Shown piece by piece: positions 35,428 through 44,427 of a DNA stretch of 64,000 bases. The position numbers were made by a program, and so were the translations under genes. Source of the DNA: DASXTW01 sp036505215 (GTDB taxonomy: Bacteria; Actinomycetota; UBA4738); the NCBI GenBank assembly GCA_036505215.1, contig DASXTW010000146.1, forward strand, positions 1 to 64,000, in the 5' to 3' direction. The number at the start of each line of letters is the position of its first letter. Within the stretch, counting starts at the first letter, position 1. A model generated the notes under the pieces. It ran no database searches and was not told the DNA's origin. It saw nothing but the letters and a program-made list of their open reading frames with translations.

Positions 35428-37134
35428 ATGTCCGAAATCAAAGAAGAGCGCGAGCGAGCCGAGGGCGAGGAGGAAGTCGGAGAGGCCTATGCCGAGGAAC
35501 CCTCGGAGGCCTCAGGCGATGGCCCGGGCCGCGCCGACGTCGTCCGGAAAGAACCGCCCTCTCGGGCCCCCGAGCAACCCGGCGTCACCATCGGGGACCG
35601 CCTGGATGAGCTCCGTGGGCTGAAGGAGAAGGCTCGGCTGGGGGGCGGCGCGGAGGCGATCGAGCGGCAGCACGCCAGGGGGAAGCTGGCGGCGCGAGAG
35701 CGGCTGGAGCTCCTCCTCGACCCCGGGTCGTTCGAAGAGACAGACATGCTCACCCGGCACCGTCTGGGAACGTTCGGGCTGGACCGGGTCCGCCCCTACA
35801 CCGACGGCGTCGTCACCGGCTGGGGCACCATCGATGGGCGAAAGGTCTTCGTCTACGCCCAGGACTTCACGATCTTCGGCGGGTCCCTGGGCGAGGTCAT
35901 GGCCGAGAAGATCTGCAAGATCATGGATCTGGCCGCCTCCGTGGGCGCCCCCATCATCGGGATCAACGACTCGGGAGGAGCCAGGATCCAGGAAGGTCCG
36001 GCGTCGCTCGCCGGCTATGGCTACATCTTCGACCGCAACGTTCGCTACTCGGGGGTCATCCCCCAGATTTCGGTGGTCATGGGCCCGTGCGCCGGCGGGG
36101 CCGTGTACTCCCCCGCCATCACCGATTTCGTGTTCATGGTCAAGGGCACCTCGCACATGTTCATCACCGGCCCGGACGTGATCCGGGCCGTCACCGGCGA
36201 GGAGGTCACCTTCGAGGAGCTGGGCGGGGCGAACACGCACGCCAGCCGGTCCGGCATCGCCAGCTTCATCGCCGACGACGAGCACGACTGCCTGTCCCAG
36301 GTCCGGTATCTGCTGTCGTTCCTGCCGGCCAACAACCTGGAGGATCCCCCCTCGTACGCCTCCCGGGACGACCCGAACCGGCGCGACGAGTTCCTCAACA
36401 CTCTCGTCCCCGACTCCCCCCGCGCTCCCTACGACATGAAGGAGGCCATCAGGCGGATCGTCGACGACGGCGAGTTCTTCGAGGTCTTCCCGCTGTGGGC
36501 GGCGAACGTCTCGATCGGCTTCGCTCGTCTGGATGGGCGGTCCGTGGGGATCATCGCCAACCAGCCGAAGGTGTTGGCCGGCACACTCGACTACGAGTCC
36601 AGCGAGAAGGCCGCCCGGTTCATCCGCTTCTGCGATGCGTTCAACGTCCCGCTGGTAGTGTTCGAGGACGTCCCCGGGTTCCTTCCCGGCACGGCCCAGG
36701 AGTACGGGGGGATCATCCGGCGGGGGGCCAAGCTGCTGTACGCATTCTCCGAGGCCACCGTCCCGAAGGTCACGGTCATCACGCGCAAGGCCTACGGCGG
36801 CGCCTACGTCGTCATGAACTCGAAGCACCTGCGGGCCGACGCCTCGTTCGCCTGGCCGACCGCGGAGATCGCCGTTATGGGCTCGGAGGGGGCAGTCAAC
36901 GTGATCTTCCGCAAAGAGATCCAGAAGGCCGCCGATCCCCAGGGCAAGCGTGGGGAACTGATCGCCCAGTACGAGGATCAGTTCGGGAACCCGTACGTGG
37001 CCGCCGAGCGCGGGTTCGTCGACGATGTGATCGAGCCGGCCGAAACGCGTCACAAGCTCATCCAGACGCTCCGGATGCTGCGCACCAAGCGGGAACAGGT
37101 CCCTGCGCGCAAGCACGGCAATATCCCGCTCTAG
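35428..37134 (+). CDS. Acyl-CoA (propionyl-CoA) carboxylase beta subunit
   Basis: 568-aa carboxyltransferase subunit that transfers CO2 from carboxybiotin to acyl-CoA (propionyl- or acetyl-CoA). Seen: the crotonase-like halves with DSGGARIQEG and PCAGGAVYSPA in the N-domain and GFLPGTAQE and KAYGGAYVVM in the C-domain. An acidic N-terminal extension (about 45 residues, Glu-rich) precedes the normal start of the family. ATG 35428 is the usual start; the longer frame upstream is antisense to the nuclease. It needs a biotin-carrying alpha subunit, not next to it here; the one at 49.4 kb is a candidate. The following small ORF resembles the epsilon subunit. Confidence 0.93.
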   Translation: MSEIKEERERAEGEEEVGEAYAEEPSEASGDGPGRADVVRKEPPSRAPEQPGVTIGDRLDELRGLKEKARLGGGAEAIERQHARGKLAARERLELLLDPGSFEETDMLTRHRLGTFGLDRVRPYTDGVVTGWGTIDGRKVFVYAQDFTIFGGSLGEVMAEKICKIMDLAASVGAPIIGINDSGGARIQEGPASLAGYGYIFDRNVRYSGVIPQISVVMGPCAGGAVYSPAITDFVFMVKGTSHMFITGPDVIRAVTGEEVTFEELGGANTHASRSGIASFIADDEHDCLSQVRYLLSFLPANNLEDPPSYASRDDPNRRDEFLNTLVPDSPRAPYDMKEAIRRIVDDGEFFEVFPLWAANVSIGFARLDGRSVGIIANQPKVLAGTLDYESSEKAARFIRFCDAFNVPLVVFEDVPGFLPGTAQEYGGIIRRGAKLLYAFSEATVPKVTVITRKAYGGAYVVMNSKHLRADASFAWPTAEIAVMGSEGAVNVIFRKEIQKAADPQGKRGELIAQYEDQFGNPYVAAERGFVDDVIEPAETRHKLIQTLRMLRTKREQVPARKHGNIPL

Positions 37135-37153
37135 ACGGGCCGATCGAGCCAGC

Positions 37154-37402
37154 ATGCGTTACGAGCTCCCCCCCGGACTCTCCGCCGAGGAAGAGCGGGC
37201 GATCGTCAGCGCCCTCGACGAGTACTTCGGGGCGGGCGTCGTTCGCCCGGATCCATGGGCCCTGGCGGGCAGGGCCGAGGCCCTGGGACTCGGAGCCCTC
37301 CAGGTGCGCCACCAGTCCATGCGCCCCTGGGGTAGGACCGGGCCGATCGCCTTCACCAGGCGAGGAACCGAGCCCAGGTCGGGCCGGGGCGACGCGAAGT
37401 AG
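37154..37402 (+). CDS. Acyl-CoA carboxylase epsilon-subunit-like protein
   Basis: 82-aa protein ending a carboxylase beta gene. Seen: ELPPGLSAEEERAIVSALDEYF and PDPWALAGRAEALGLG, the usual small-subunit pattern (W-A-L-A-GR) of actinobacterial acyl-CoA carboxylase epsilon proteins that stabilise the complex. The C-terminal half looks low-complexity. It starts 19 nt after the beta-subunit stop, so the two are likely co-translated. Assignment rests on context and a short motif. Confidence 0.6.
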   Translation: MRYELPPGLSAEEERAIVSALDEYFGAGVVRPDPWALAGRAEALGLGALQVRHQSMRPWGRTGPIAFTRRGTEPRSGRGDAK

Positions 37403-37407
37403 CCGGG

Positions 37408-37830
37408 GTGGATCGCCACCCCGCCCACGGGCCAGATGAGTCGGACGACCTGAATGCCGTCGGCGGGCACTGCCCTCGGTGCCTGATGGAGTACCGGCCG
37501 GGGTTCCATGTCTGTTCTGACTGTGGGGTGCCTCTGGTGCCCGGCCCGGTGCCACCACCGCCCTTGCAACGGCCGGAAGGCCCCGATCGAGCAGGCAGCC
37601 GGCCGGGCTCGGGCGATGAGCCGGTCGATGTGGCCGTGGTGGCCTCGTTGCCCTGGGAGGAAGCCTGGCTCATGGCCGGGCGGATCCGGGCGGAGGGGAT
37701 CGCCGCGCTGGTGTCGCCCGAGGACTACACGAGATACACGTACACCCCGCGACGGCTCTTCGACGTGGTCGTTCGGAAGGATGAGGTTGAGGAGGCCGGG
37801 CGGATCGTGGCACGGTACGTGGACCGGTGA
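37408..37830 (+). CDS. Zinc-ribbon protein with DUF2007 signal-transducing-like domain
   Basis: 140-aa protein. The N-terminal half carries a zinc ribbon with CPRC and CSDCG; a Pro-rich linker follows; the C-terminal part (VDVAVVASLPWEEAWLMAGR, then RRLFDVVVRKDEVEEAGRIV) fits DUF2007, the putative signal-transducing family. GTG start at 37408 follows the small ORF by 5 nt. Function is not known; the domain is common beside unrelated housekeeping genes. Confidence 0.75.
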   Translation: MDRHPAHGPDESDDLNAVGGHCPRCLMEYRPGFHVCSDCGVPLVPGPVPPPPLQRPEGPDRAGSRPGSGDEPVDVAVVASLPWEEAWLMAGRIRAEGIAALVSPEDYTRYTYTPRRLFDVVVRKDEVEEAGRIVARYVDR

Positions 37831-37903
37831 GCCACGGGGCAGGTCACCGGGCGAGCCGATCTGGGCCGCATACTTGAATCGGCCGCCCCAGAGAGAGCAC
37901 GAT

Positions 37904-38236
37904 GTGCTGCTCGCTACTCGCGACGGGAATCTGGACGTGGGGATTCGGTTGACTCCACAGGCAGTGCCGGACGAAAAGGCCGCACGAGGACTCCTGGCTG
38001 CCGAGAACTGCCCGCACCCCCGCCGGTGGACGGGACAGCCCCGCCAGGAATACCCCTGGCACGGCCATGGCTACCACAAGGTCCTGTTCGTCCTGGCCGG
38101 CTCGATCACGTTCGAGGATGAGGAGCGAAGGACCTATCGGCTGACCCCCGGCGACCGCCTGGATATCGACGCGGGAACGGAGCATGCGGCAACTGCAGGC
38201 CCCGACGGCGTGGAGTGCGTGGAGTCCTACAAGTGA
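37904..38236 (+). CDS. Cupin-fold protein
   Basis: 110-aa single-domain cupin. Seen: WHGHGYHKVLFVLAG with the H-x-H metal ligands of motif 1, and RLTPGDRLDIDAGTEHAA with motif 2 and the last His. Such small cupins bind a metal and can be enzymes or sensors; the substrate is unknown. The open frame extends upstream into the previous gene; GTG 37904 with GAGAGAG upstream is the most plausible start. It overlaps the glycosyltransferase start by 4 nt, hinting at co-translation. Confidence 0.7.
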   Translation: MLLATRDGNLDVGIRLTPQAVPDEKAARGLLAAENCPHPRRWTGQPRQEYPWHGHGYHKVLFVLAGSITFEDEERRTYRLTPGDRLDIDAGTEHAATAGPDGVECVESYK

Positions 38237-39348
38237 CGTCACTGGCTTTCCTGGTCGACCAGCTCTTCTTCCAGGCTCCCGGGGGAATGGGGACCTACAC
38301 ACGGGAGCTGGTTCCGGCGCTCTCCCGGGCGGAGCCGTCACTGGCGATCACCTTGTTTCACTCCCGATTCGAGGACCGTCCTCCAGAGGACTGGATGGAC
38401 CGGTACCCACGGGTGGAGATGCCGGCCTCGATCCGGAGGCTCTACCCGAGCTGGGCGCTGGCCCGCCGGCCACCTCTGCCGGCCGAGATCGCCTCGCACG
38501 ACCTGATCCACTCGCCTGTTCCGTCCGCGGTGCCTCCAGCGGGGCCCAACCAACGTCTCGTGGTCACCGTGCACGACGTGGCGTTCTTGGTCCACCGGGA
38601 GCTGTTTCCGATCCAGTGGCGAGCGATGTACCGGGCCGGGCTGTTCCGAGCCGTCCGGAGCGCCGACGCCATCATCTCGGTCTCCCGCCACACGGCGGAG
38701 GACCTGATGCGTCACCGTCGGATCGACCAGGAGCGGATCCACGTGGTTCCTCTGGCAGCCTCGTTGCCGCAGACTGGCTCGGATGTCGAGGAGACCTTGG
38801 CCCGGCTGAAAGTACCGGCGCCCTACGTGCTCTTCGTCGGGACGCTGGAGCCCCGGAAGAACCTGGTGCGCCTGGTCCGGGCCTACCGAAGGATGGCCGC
38901 TCGCGGAGCGCCCCACGCCCTCGTCCTGGCCGGTCCCATTGGCTGGGGCCATCAGCCACTCCTGAGGGAACTGGCTCTCGAAGCGCCCGGCGAGATCATC
39001 CTGACCGGCGAGACTGCCGAAGCCGACCGCGACGCGCTGTATCGGGGAGCTTCCGTGTTCGTGTATCCATCTCTGTACGAGGGCTTCGGCCTGCCCGTGC
39101 TCGAGGCGATGGGCAGAGGGACACCCTGCGTGGTGTCCACGTCGTCCTCGTTGCCGGAGGTGGCAGGCGAGGCGGCCCTCCCGGTGGACCCCCGGTCGGT
39201 GGCGGGGCTTTCCGAAGCCATCGAGCGCGTCATCAACGACCAGGAGCTGGCCGCACGCCTGAGCGCGGCCGGGAGAGGGAGAGCCGAGCGCTTCTCCTGG
39301 GAAGAAACGGCGAGGCAGACACTCGAGGTTTACAAGTCCATCCTCTGA
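38233..39348 (+). CDS. GT4-family glycosyltransferase
   Basis: 371-aa GT-B retaining glycosyltransferase. Seen: an N-terminal acceptor domain beginning SLAFLVDQLFFQAPGGMGTYT, an interdomain link with GTLEPRKNLVRLV, and the nucleotide-sugar site PSLYEGFGLPVLEAMGRG with the E(x7)E pattern of GT4 enzymes. It likely adds a sugar in the cell-envelope or exopolysaccharide pathway. GTG 38233 overlaps the cupin stop (GTGA); the longer in-frame start at 38215 is possible. Confidence 0.9.
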   Translation: MTSLAFLVDQLFFQAPGGMGTYTRELVPALSRAEPSLAITLFHSRFEDRPPEDWMDRYPRVEMPASIRRLYPSWALARRPPLPAEIASHDLIHSPVPSAVPPAGPNQRLVVTVHDVAFLVHRELFPIQWRAMYRAGLFRAVRSADAIISVSRHTAEDLMRHRRIDQERIHVVPLAASLPQTGSDVEETLARLKVPAPYVLFVGTLEPRKNLVRLVRAYRRMAARGAPHALVLAGPIGWGHQPLLRELALEAPGEIILTGETAEADRDALYRGASVFVYPSLYEGFGLPVLEAMGRGTPCVVSTSSSLPEVAGEAALPVDPRSVAGLSEAIERVINDQELAARLSAAGRGRAERFSWEETARQTLEVYKSIL

Positions 39349-39379
39349 ACCCGGCTTCGTGAAGCGCCCGGGAGGCCGG

Positions 39380-40219
39380 CTACAGCCCCAGGAGTCGTGA
39401 TGCGTTCCCGACCAGGATGGCCTGTTTGGCCTCCTCGGGAAGCCCGAGCTGGTCGAACTCGCCGAACCAGCGATCGAGCGAGATGAACGGGTAATCGCTG
39501 CCGAACAGCGTCTGGGGGTTCAGTCGCTTACCGATCTCCCGGACCACCTCGGCCGGCAGGTACTTCGGGGCCCACCCCGACAGCTCGATGAACACGTTCG
39601 ACTTGTGCAGGGCGATGGCCAGGCATTCCATGAACCAGGGCCAGCCGAAGTGCGCAGCGATCAACGTGAGGTCGGGGAAGTCGGCGCCGATCGAGTCGAG
39701 GAATCCCGGGTGGGAATAACGGATCTTCGTCCCCCCGGCCCCGGGGGTCCCGGCGGCGATCCCGCAGGTGCCGGTGTGGAACAGGCAGAGCAGCCCCAGG
39801 GCCTGGGCTTTCTCCCACAGCGGGTAGAAGCGCTCGTCCCCGGGGTCGAACCGCTGCATCGTGGGATGGAACTTCAGCCCCTTCAGCCCGAGGTCCCGGC
39901 ACCGATCCAGCTCGTGGAGGGACTTCTCGTCGAACGGATCGACCGAGCCGAAGCCCATCAGGACGCCGGGGAACTTCGCTGACAAGGAGGCCAGCCAGGA
40001 GTTCCCCATCCACCCGCGCCCGGTCACCGTATGGTCGTCCCAGTCCAGGACCACCCCCAGGACATCCCGGGAGGCGTACTCCTCGGCCACCTCCTCGATC
40101 GACTTCCGGGGAACCTTCGCCCGGAAGTAGGCCTCGGTGGCCTCCAGGTACGGCCCGATGGCGTTCTGGAGCCATTGCTCCATCGGAAGGTGCACGTGCA
40201 GATCGATGGCCTTGGGCAC
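39380..40219 (-). CDS. Amidohydrolase family 2 (TIM-barrel metal hydrolase)
   Basis: 279-aa amidohydrolase-2 family enzyme. Seen: DLHVHLP at the N-terminus (metal ligands), KFHPTMQRF, IAAHFGWPWF with a ligand His, and the final GSDYPFISLDRW with the Asp. The family includes decarboxylases (for example of aromatic acids) and lactone hydrolases; the substrate cannot be told. GTG start at 40219, no strong ribosome-binding site. It is the gene after the 3-hydroxyacyl-CoA dehydrogenase on the same strand, 40 nt apart. Confidence 0.85.
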   Translation of the reverse strand: MPKAIDLHVHLPMEQWLQNAIGPYLEATEAYFRAKVPRKSIEEVAEEYASRDVLGVVLDWDDHTVTGRGWMGNSWLASLSAKFPGVLMGFGSVDPFDEKSLHELDRCRDLGLKGLKFHPTMQRFDPGDERFYPLWEKAQALGLLCLFHTGTCGIAAGTPGAGGTKIRYSHPGFLDSIGADFPDLTLIAAHFGWPWFMECLAIALHKSNVFIELSGWAPKYLPAEVVREIGKRLNPQTLFGSDYPFISLDRWFGEFDQLGLPEEAKQAILVGNASRLLGL

Positions 40220-40259
40220 CGCGGCTACCGATCCCGCCTCGTCGGCCGGGCTTCGCCGC

Positions 40260-41123
40260 TCACCTGTCGTAGTCGTAGAAGCCCTTGCCGGACTTCCGGC
40301 CCAGCCAGCCCGCCGAGACCATGCGCTTCAGGATGGCCGGCGGAGCGAACAAGGGCTCCTTGAACTCCTCGTACAGGACCTCGGCCACGTTCACCGCGGT
40401 GTCGATGCCGATGAAGTCGAGAAGGGTGAGCGGCCCCATGGGATGGCTCAGTCCCAGCTTGATGGCCGTATCGATGTCCTCCGCCGAGGCGAAGCCCTCC
40501 TCGTACATCTGCGCGGCGAAATTCAGGTACGGGACCAGAAGGTAGTTCACGATGAACCCGGCTCGATCCTTTGACAGCACCGTGGTCTTGCCCAGGCGCT
40601 CTCCCATGCCCCGGGCGAACTCGACCGTTTCGTCCGAAGTCGTCAGGGACCGGACCACCTCGAGGAGGGGCATGATCGGGGGCGGGTTGAAGAAGTGCAT
40701 CCCCACGACCTTGTCGGGGCGCTTGGTCACTGACGCCAGCTCGACGATGGGGATAGAGGACGTATTGCTGGCAAGGATCACCTCGGGACGGGTCAGCTCG
40801 TCCAACTTCTGGAACACGTCGCGCTTTGCGGCCGGGTCCTCCACCACGGCTTCGATCACCAGGTCGGCGTCGGCCAGATCCTTGAAGTCGGTGGTCCCGC
40901 TGATGCGGCCCAGCGCGTCGGCGCGCGACGAGTCCTCCAGCTTGCCTCGCTCCACCGCCTTGGCCATCGATCGCTCGATGGCCCCCCGGCCCCGCGCCAC
41001 GAGCTCGTCGTTCGCCTCGACGAAGACGACCCGCATCCCGGCCTTGGCGCAGACCTCGACGATGCCGGACCCCATGATCCCACACCCAACCACGCCCGCG
41101 GTCCTGACGTCCTCAGGGTTCAT
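40260..41123 (-). CDS. 3-hydroxyacyl-CoA (3-hydroxybutyryl-CoA) dehydrogenase
   Basis: 287-aa NAD-dependent dehydrogenase that oxidises 3-hydroxyacyl-CoA to 3-oxoacyl-CoA in beta-oxidation or butyrate metabolism. Seen: GVVGCGIMGSGIVEV (Rossmann GxGxxG), VEAVVEDPAAKRD, GMHFFNPPPIMPLLEVV with the catalytic His, and the C-terminal domain with GPLTLLDFIGIDT. The ATG at 41123 has GGAGG 8 nt upstream; the longer frame to 41576 is antisense to the DedA gene. Its partner thiolase is at 25.7 kb. Divergent from dedA. Confidence 0.94.
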   Translation of the reverse strand: MNPEDVRTAGVVGCGIMGSGIVEVCAKAGMRVVFVEANDELVARGRGAIERSMAKAVERGKLEDSSRADALGRISGTTDFKDLADADLVIEAVVEDPAAKRDVFQKLDELTRPEVILASNTSSIPIVELASVTKRPDKVVGMHFFNPPPIMPLLEVVRSLTTSDETVEFARGMGERLGKTTVLSKDRAGFIVNYLLVPYLNFAAQMYEEGFASAEDIDTAIKLGLSHPMGPLTLLDFIGIDTAVNVAEVLYEEFKEPLFAPPAILKRMVSAGWLGRKSGKGFYDYDR

Positions 41124-41228
41124 CCGAAGCCTCCGAACGATCGAGATCCTGTTGCCAGGTCCGTGACCTGCGCGCCCGAAGCCTAGTACCGGCAAGGAAT
41201 GGCCCGCAAAGCGTGTTAGGAATGCAGC

Positions 41229-41870
41229 GTGCTCGCCCTGACCCTGGTAGAGCGGATCGTCTCGGCCATCGAGCCGTACTTCCTGGCGGCCGGCTACCTC
41301 ATCATCGCGGGCGGCGTCCTGATGGAGCGATCCGTCTTCATCGGCCTGATCATCCCGGGGGACCTGATCCTGGCTCTGGGCGGCGTGTACTCCTCGCAGC
41401 AGAAGATGAGCCTCACCGGGGTCATCGTGGTGGGGTGCCTGGCCGCCATCTGTGGGGAGTCGATCGGCTTCTGGCTGGGCCGCAGGTTCGGCATCCGGGT
41501 GGTCCGCCGCCTCCCCTACGTCGGCAGGTGGCTCGCGGAGAAGCTCGTGGCCTCCGAGGATTTCTTTCGGAGGCACGGCGGGAAGACGGTCGCCATCGGC
41601 CGGTACGCCACGGCGGCCGGCGCTTTCATCCCGTTCTCGGCGGGAGCGGGGCGGATGAAGTATTGGCGATTCCTGGCATTCGACGTGCCGGCCATCATCG
41701 TGTGGGCTACGGGCATTTCGATCTTCGGCTACTACTTCGGGAAGAATCTCGGCTTCGTCGACAAGGTCATTTCCCGCTTCGGCTACATCGTGCTGGGGCT
41801 CGTAGTCGTCATCCTCCTGGGCCGATGGCTGTGGAAGCGATGGAGGGGCGGGGAGAGCCGAGGAAGCTAA
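41229..41870 (+). CDS. DedA-family membrane protein
   Basis: 213-aa DedA/Tvp38-type protein, a presumed lipid flippase/scramblase or transporter affecting membrane homeostasis. Seen: about five hydrophobic helices, with GLIIPGDLILALGG near the first re-entrant loop, GRYATAAGAFIPFSAGAGRMKYWRF (conserved R-x-G and G-A-G block), and a polar C-terminus. GTG start with AGGA about 8 nt before. Function in this organism is not known; physiological role in envelope integrity is general to the family. Confidence 0.88.
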   Translation: MLALTLVERIVSAIEPYFLAAGYLIIAGGVLMERSVFIGLIIPGDLILALGGVYSSQQKMSLTGVIVVGCLAAICGESIGFWLGRRFGIRVVRRLPYVGRWLAEKLVASEDFFRRHGGKTVAIGRYATAAGAFIPFSAGAGRMKYWRFLAFDVPAIIVWATGISIFGYYFGKNLGFVDKVISRFGYIVLGLVVVILLGRWLWKRWRGGESRGS

Positions 41871-41883
41871 CCCCTCGAGGGGA

Positions 41884-43059
41884 TCAGCGGCAGACCGAGT
41901 TCAGGTACGGGTATGGATCGATGGCCGACCCGATCACGGTGTAGCCGTACGGGCTCTTGTGGGGATGGGCTGGGATGACGTTGGGGTGCCACTCGAAATG
42001 GTCGTGGGTGGCCCCACCCCTGGCATCGCCGCTGTCCCCAACCGTGCCGATCTGCTCCCCCGTGGAAACCTGTCGCGGGAAGCCACCCACGGAGCTGTCG
42101 AGGTGGGCGTTGTAGACGTACCCGGCGGCCCCGAACACCTTGACCGCCAGCCCGCCCAGGTCGTTCGAAGAGATCACTGCCTGCCCGGGGAACGGCGCGA
42201 CGATGGGCGTCCCACGGCTCGCGAAAATGTCGTTGCCAGCATGCGGATGGAAGCCTCCCCCGTAACGAGGCGCCCCGAAGTCGTCCGAGTACGCCACGAA
42301 GCCTCGCACTGGGCACGTCAGGAACACACCGCTGATGGAGCCGCCGGCGGCTCGGCGCGCGGCCAGCTCCGCGGCCACCTGCTTCCGGTACCTGACCCGG
42401 AGCTCGTTGACGATCGCGGTGGCCTTTGCCCTGTTGCGGGCCAACTGGTTCCAGATGCCCTGGGCCTGATCGATCTTGGCCTGGAGGGCGCGCTGTTGAG
42501 TGAGAAGCTCGGCCCGACGGTCGCGTAGATCGTTCTCCAACACCACGAGCTCGCCCTGCCGGGCCAGCAGGCGGTTCTGCAGCCCCTGAATCTGGATGAT
42601 CAGATCCTGATCGGTCTGAGCGACCCGGTCGACGATCTCCAGACGCGCGGAGAGATCGGCGAGCGACGTCGCCCCCAGGATGAAGTCGAGGCTCGAGCCC
42701 GGGCCGTTCTCGTAGGCCACCCAGGCCCGGCGATCGAGCTGACTTTGGGTTGCCGACAGCTCGTCCTGGGCGTCCTGGATCTCCGTCTCCTTCTTGATGA
42801 TCTGGAACTGGGTGCGGGCGATACGGCTCTGGACCTTGTCGATCTTGACGGCCAGGACTGTGGCCTCCGCGCGGAGCCCGTCCAGGACCTTCTGCTGAGC
42901 GGCGATCCGGGCCTCCAGCTTGTGGAGCTTGCCCAGCGCTGCGTCGAGCTGCTTCTTGGTCTGGGAGCTACCCGCCTGCGCCTGAACCCCGGGCAGGGCG
43001 AGCGTGAGGAGAGCCGCGGCCAGAGCCGCCACCAGGCGAGCAGATCGGAGACCTCGCAT
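41884..43059 (-). CDS. Secreted coiled-coil M23 (LytM) peptidase-like protein
   Basis: 391-aa exported protein. A Sec signal (LVAALAAALLTLALPGVQAQA) is followed by a long coiled-coil region (about 35-225) with heptads of Leu/Ile/Gln/Arg, then a LytM domain: HPHAGNDIF supplies two ligands (H-x3-D type) and GATHDHFEWHP the H-x-H pair. EnvC/RipC-type proteins of this design cleave peptidoglycan cross-links or activate amidases in cell separation. The DNA upstream has a palindromic operator-like region. Start at ATG 43059 (a TTG at 43068 is the alternative). Confidence 0.9.
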   Translation of the reverse strand: MRGLRSARLVAALAAALLTLALPGVQAQAGSSQTKKQLDAALGKLHKLEARIAAQQKVLDGLRAEATVLAVKIDKVQSRIARTQFQIIKKETEIQDAQDELSATQSQLDRRAWVAYENGPGSSLDFILGATSLADLSARLEIVDRVAQTDQDLIIQIQGLQNRLLARQGELVVLENDLRDRRAELLTQQRALQAKIDQAQGIWNQLARNRAKATAIVNELRVRYRKQVAAELAARRAAGGSISGVFLTCPVRGFVAYSDDFGAPRYGGGFHPHAGNDIFASRGTPIVAPFPGQAVISSNDLGGLAVKVFGAAGYVYNAHLDSSVGGFPRQVSTGEQIGTVGDSGDARGGATHDHFEWHPNVIPAHPHKSPYGYTVIGSAIDPYPYLNSVCR

Positions 43060-43078
43060 CCTCGTCAAAAGCGCTTAT

Positions 43079-43117
43079 GCCTATCTGACATGACCGGTCA
43101 TTGTCAAGCCTTGACAA
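43079..43117 (-). promoter_or_regulatory. Promoter/operator candidate of the M23 peptidase gene
   Basis: Read leftward: a perfect TTGACA -35 hexamer (43102-43107) sits in the palindrome TTGTCAAGCCTTGACAA (43101-43117). The perfect palindrome TGACCGGTCA at 43091-43100 fills the spacer, followed 17-18 nt later by a weak -10 (TAGGCA, 43078-43083). A repressor bound to either palindrome would block the promoter. A further inverted repeat GACCC-N5-GGGTC occurs next door at about 43122-43136. The regulator is unknown. Confidence 0.5.
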
Positions 43118-43249
43118 GCCTGACCCGGACAGGGTCGGGCTTCAATCATTTCCTGGGATTTCGGCAATGTTGATTGAGCCCTTGAGCACGAAGCGCCGGG
43201 AATACCTGTTATGAGGGAGCGCGAAAGTGCCCGGCCGATCGCCGGGCCG

Positions 43250-44416
43250 TCAGCTTTCGTCCTCCGGCAGGCCCAGGTCGCGGGCGATGATCCACCGCAT
43301 GATCTCGCTGGTGCCCTCGCCGATCTCGAGCACCTTGGAGTCGCGGTAGTACCGGGCCACCGGGAACTCCTCCATGTAGCCATAGGCCCCGTGCACCTGG
43401 ACGGCCTGGCGGGCACACGAGACCGCCGTCTCGCTCGCGTACAGCTTGGCCACGGCGGCCTCGGCCTTGTAGGGCCGTCCCCGGTCCCGGAGCCAGGCCG
43501 CACGGTAGGTGGCCAGGCGGGCCGTATCTATGGCCACCTTCATGTCGGCGATCTTGAACTGCAGGGCCTGGAACGCGCCGATGGGACGGCCGAATGCGGA
43601 GCGCTCCTTCGCGTACTTCACGGACTCCTCCAGGCATCCCTGGGCCAGCCCGGTAGAGAGGGCGGCCACGGCTATTCTCCCGTCGTCCAGCGTGCGCAGG
43701 AACTGCGCATAGCCCTTTCCTCGCTCCCCGAGCAGGTTGGCCTCCGGCACCCGGCAGTCGTTGAAGGCCAGCTCATGGGTGTCCGAGGCACGCCATCCGA
43801 CCTTCCGGTAGGACGGGCCCACCTCCAGTCCGGGAGTGCCCGCGGGGACGATGATGGCGGAGATCTCCTTCTTGCCCTCTTCGTCGGCTTCGCCGGTGAC
43901 CGCAGTGATCGTGACCAGGCCGGTGATCTCAGTCCCGGAATTCGTGATGAAGGCCTTGGAGCCGTTGATGACCCACTCGCTGCCCTCCAGCCGGGCGGTG
44001 GTCTTCGTGGCGCCTGCGTCGGATCCGCCACCGGGCTCGGTCAGGCCGAATGCTCCGAGGATCTCCCCTCTGCACATCGGTACCAGCCACTTCTGCTTCT
44101 GCTCTTCGGTCCCATCCACATAGATCGGGTTGGCGCCCAGGCCCACCCCGCCCTCCAGCGTGATGGCCATCGAGGAGTCGATCCGTGCCAGCTCCTCGAC
44201 GGCGATGCAGAACGTGAGGAAGTCGGCACCCTGGCCTCCGTACTCCTCGGGGAAGGGCAGACCGAACAGGCCCATCTGGCCCATCTGCTTGACGATGTCA
44301 GTCGGGAACTCCTCGAGGCGGTCCATCTCCTCGGCTCGCGGCGCGATGACCTCTTCGGCGAACTCGCGGACGGCCCGGCGGAACTCCTGCTGCTCCTCGG
44401 TGAGGTCGAAGTCCAT
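43250..44416 (-). CDS. Acyl-CoA dehydrogenase, isovaleryl-CoA-type candidate
   Basis: 388-aa acyl-CoA dehydrogenase. FAD/substrate motifs: AFGLTEPGGGSDAGAT and TSGTEITGLV region, C-terminal VLEIGEGTSEIMRWIIARDL with the catalytic Glu in EGT. Its position next to the leucine-degradation-type genes (carboxylase, hydratase, lyase at 49-55 kb) and its general form would suit isovaleryl-CoA dehydrogenase, but this is inference and it lies 5 kb away. Start at ATG 44416; GTG 44419 is adjacent. The gene is followed in the same direction by the peptidase region with its own promoter. Confidence 0.92.
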   Translation of the reverse strand: MDFDLTEEQQEFRRAVREFAEEVIAPRAEEMDRLEEFPTDIVKQMGQMGLFGLPFPEEYGGQGADFLTFCIAVEELARIDSSMAITLEGGVGLGANPIYVDGTEEQKQKWLVPMCRGEILGAFGLTEPGGGSDAGATKTTARLEGSEWVINGSKAFITNSGTEITGLVTITAVTGEADEEGKKEISAIIVPAGTPGLEVGPSYRKVGWRASDTHELAFNDCRVPEANLLGERGKGYAQFLRTLDDGRIAVAALSTGLAQGCLEESVKYAKERSAFGRPIGAFQALQFKIADMKVAIDTARLATYRAAWLRDRGRPYKAEAAVAKLYASETAVSCARQAVQVHGAYGYMEEFPVARYYRDSKVLEIGEGTSEIMRWIIARDLGLPEDES

Positions 44417-44427
44417 CACGACAGAGG

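Noticed and set aside
35512..37155. 547-codon open frame on the minus strand opposite the carboxylase beta gene
   Set aside because: Translation is low-complexity (Asp, Gly, Val rich) with no motif; the opposite strand encodes a clear carboxylase.
37904..38236. Longer cupin start from 37508
   Set aside because: It would overlap the zinc-ribbon gene completely and the extra sequence is Arg/Gly/Pro-rich without conserved features.
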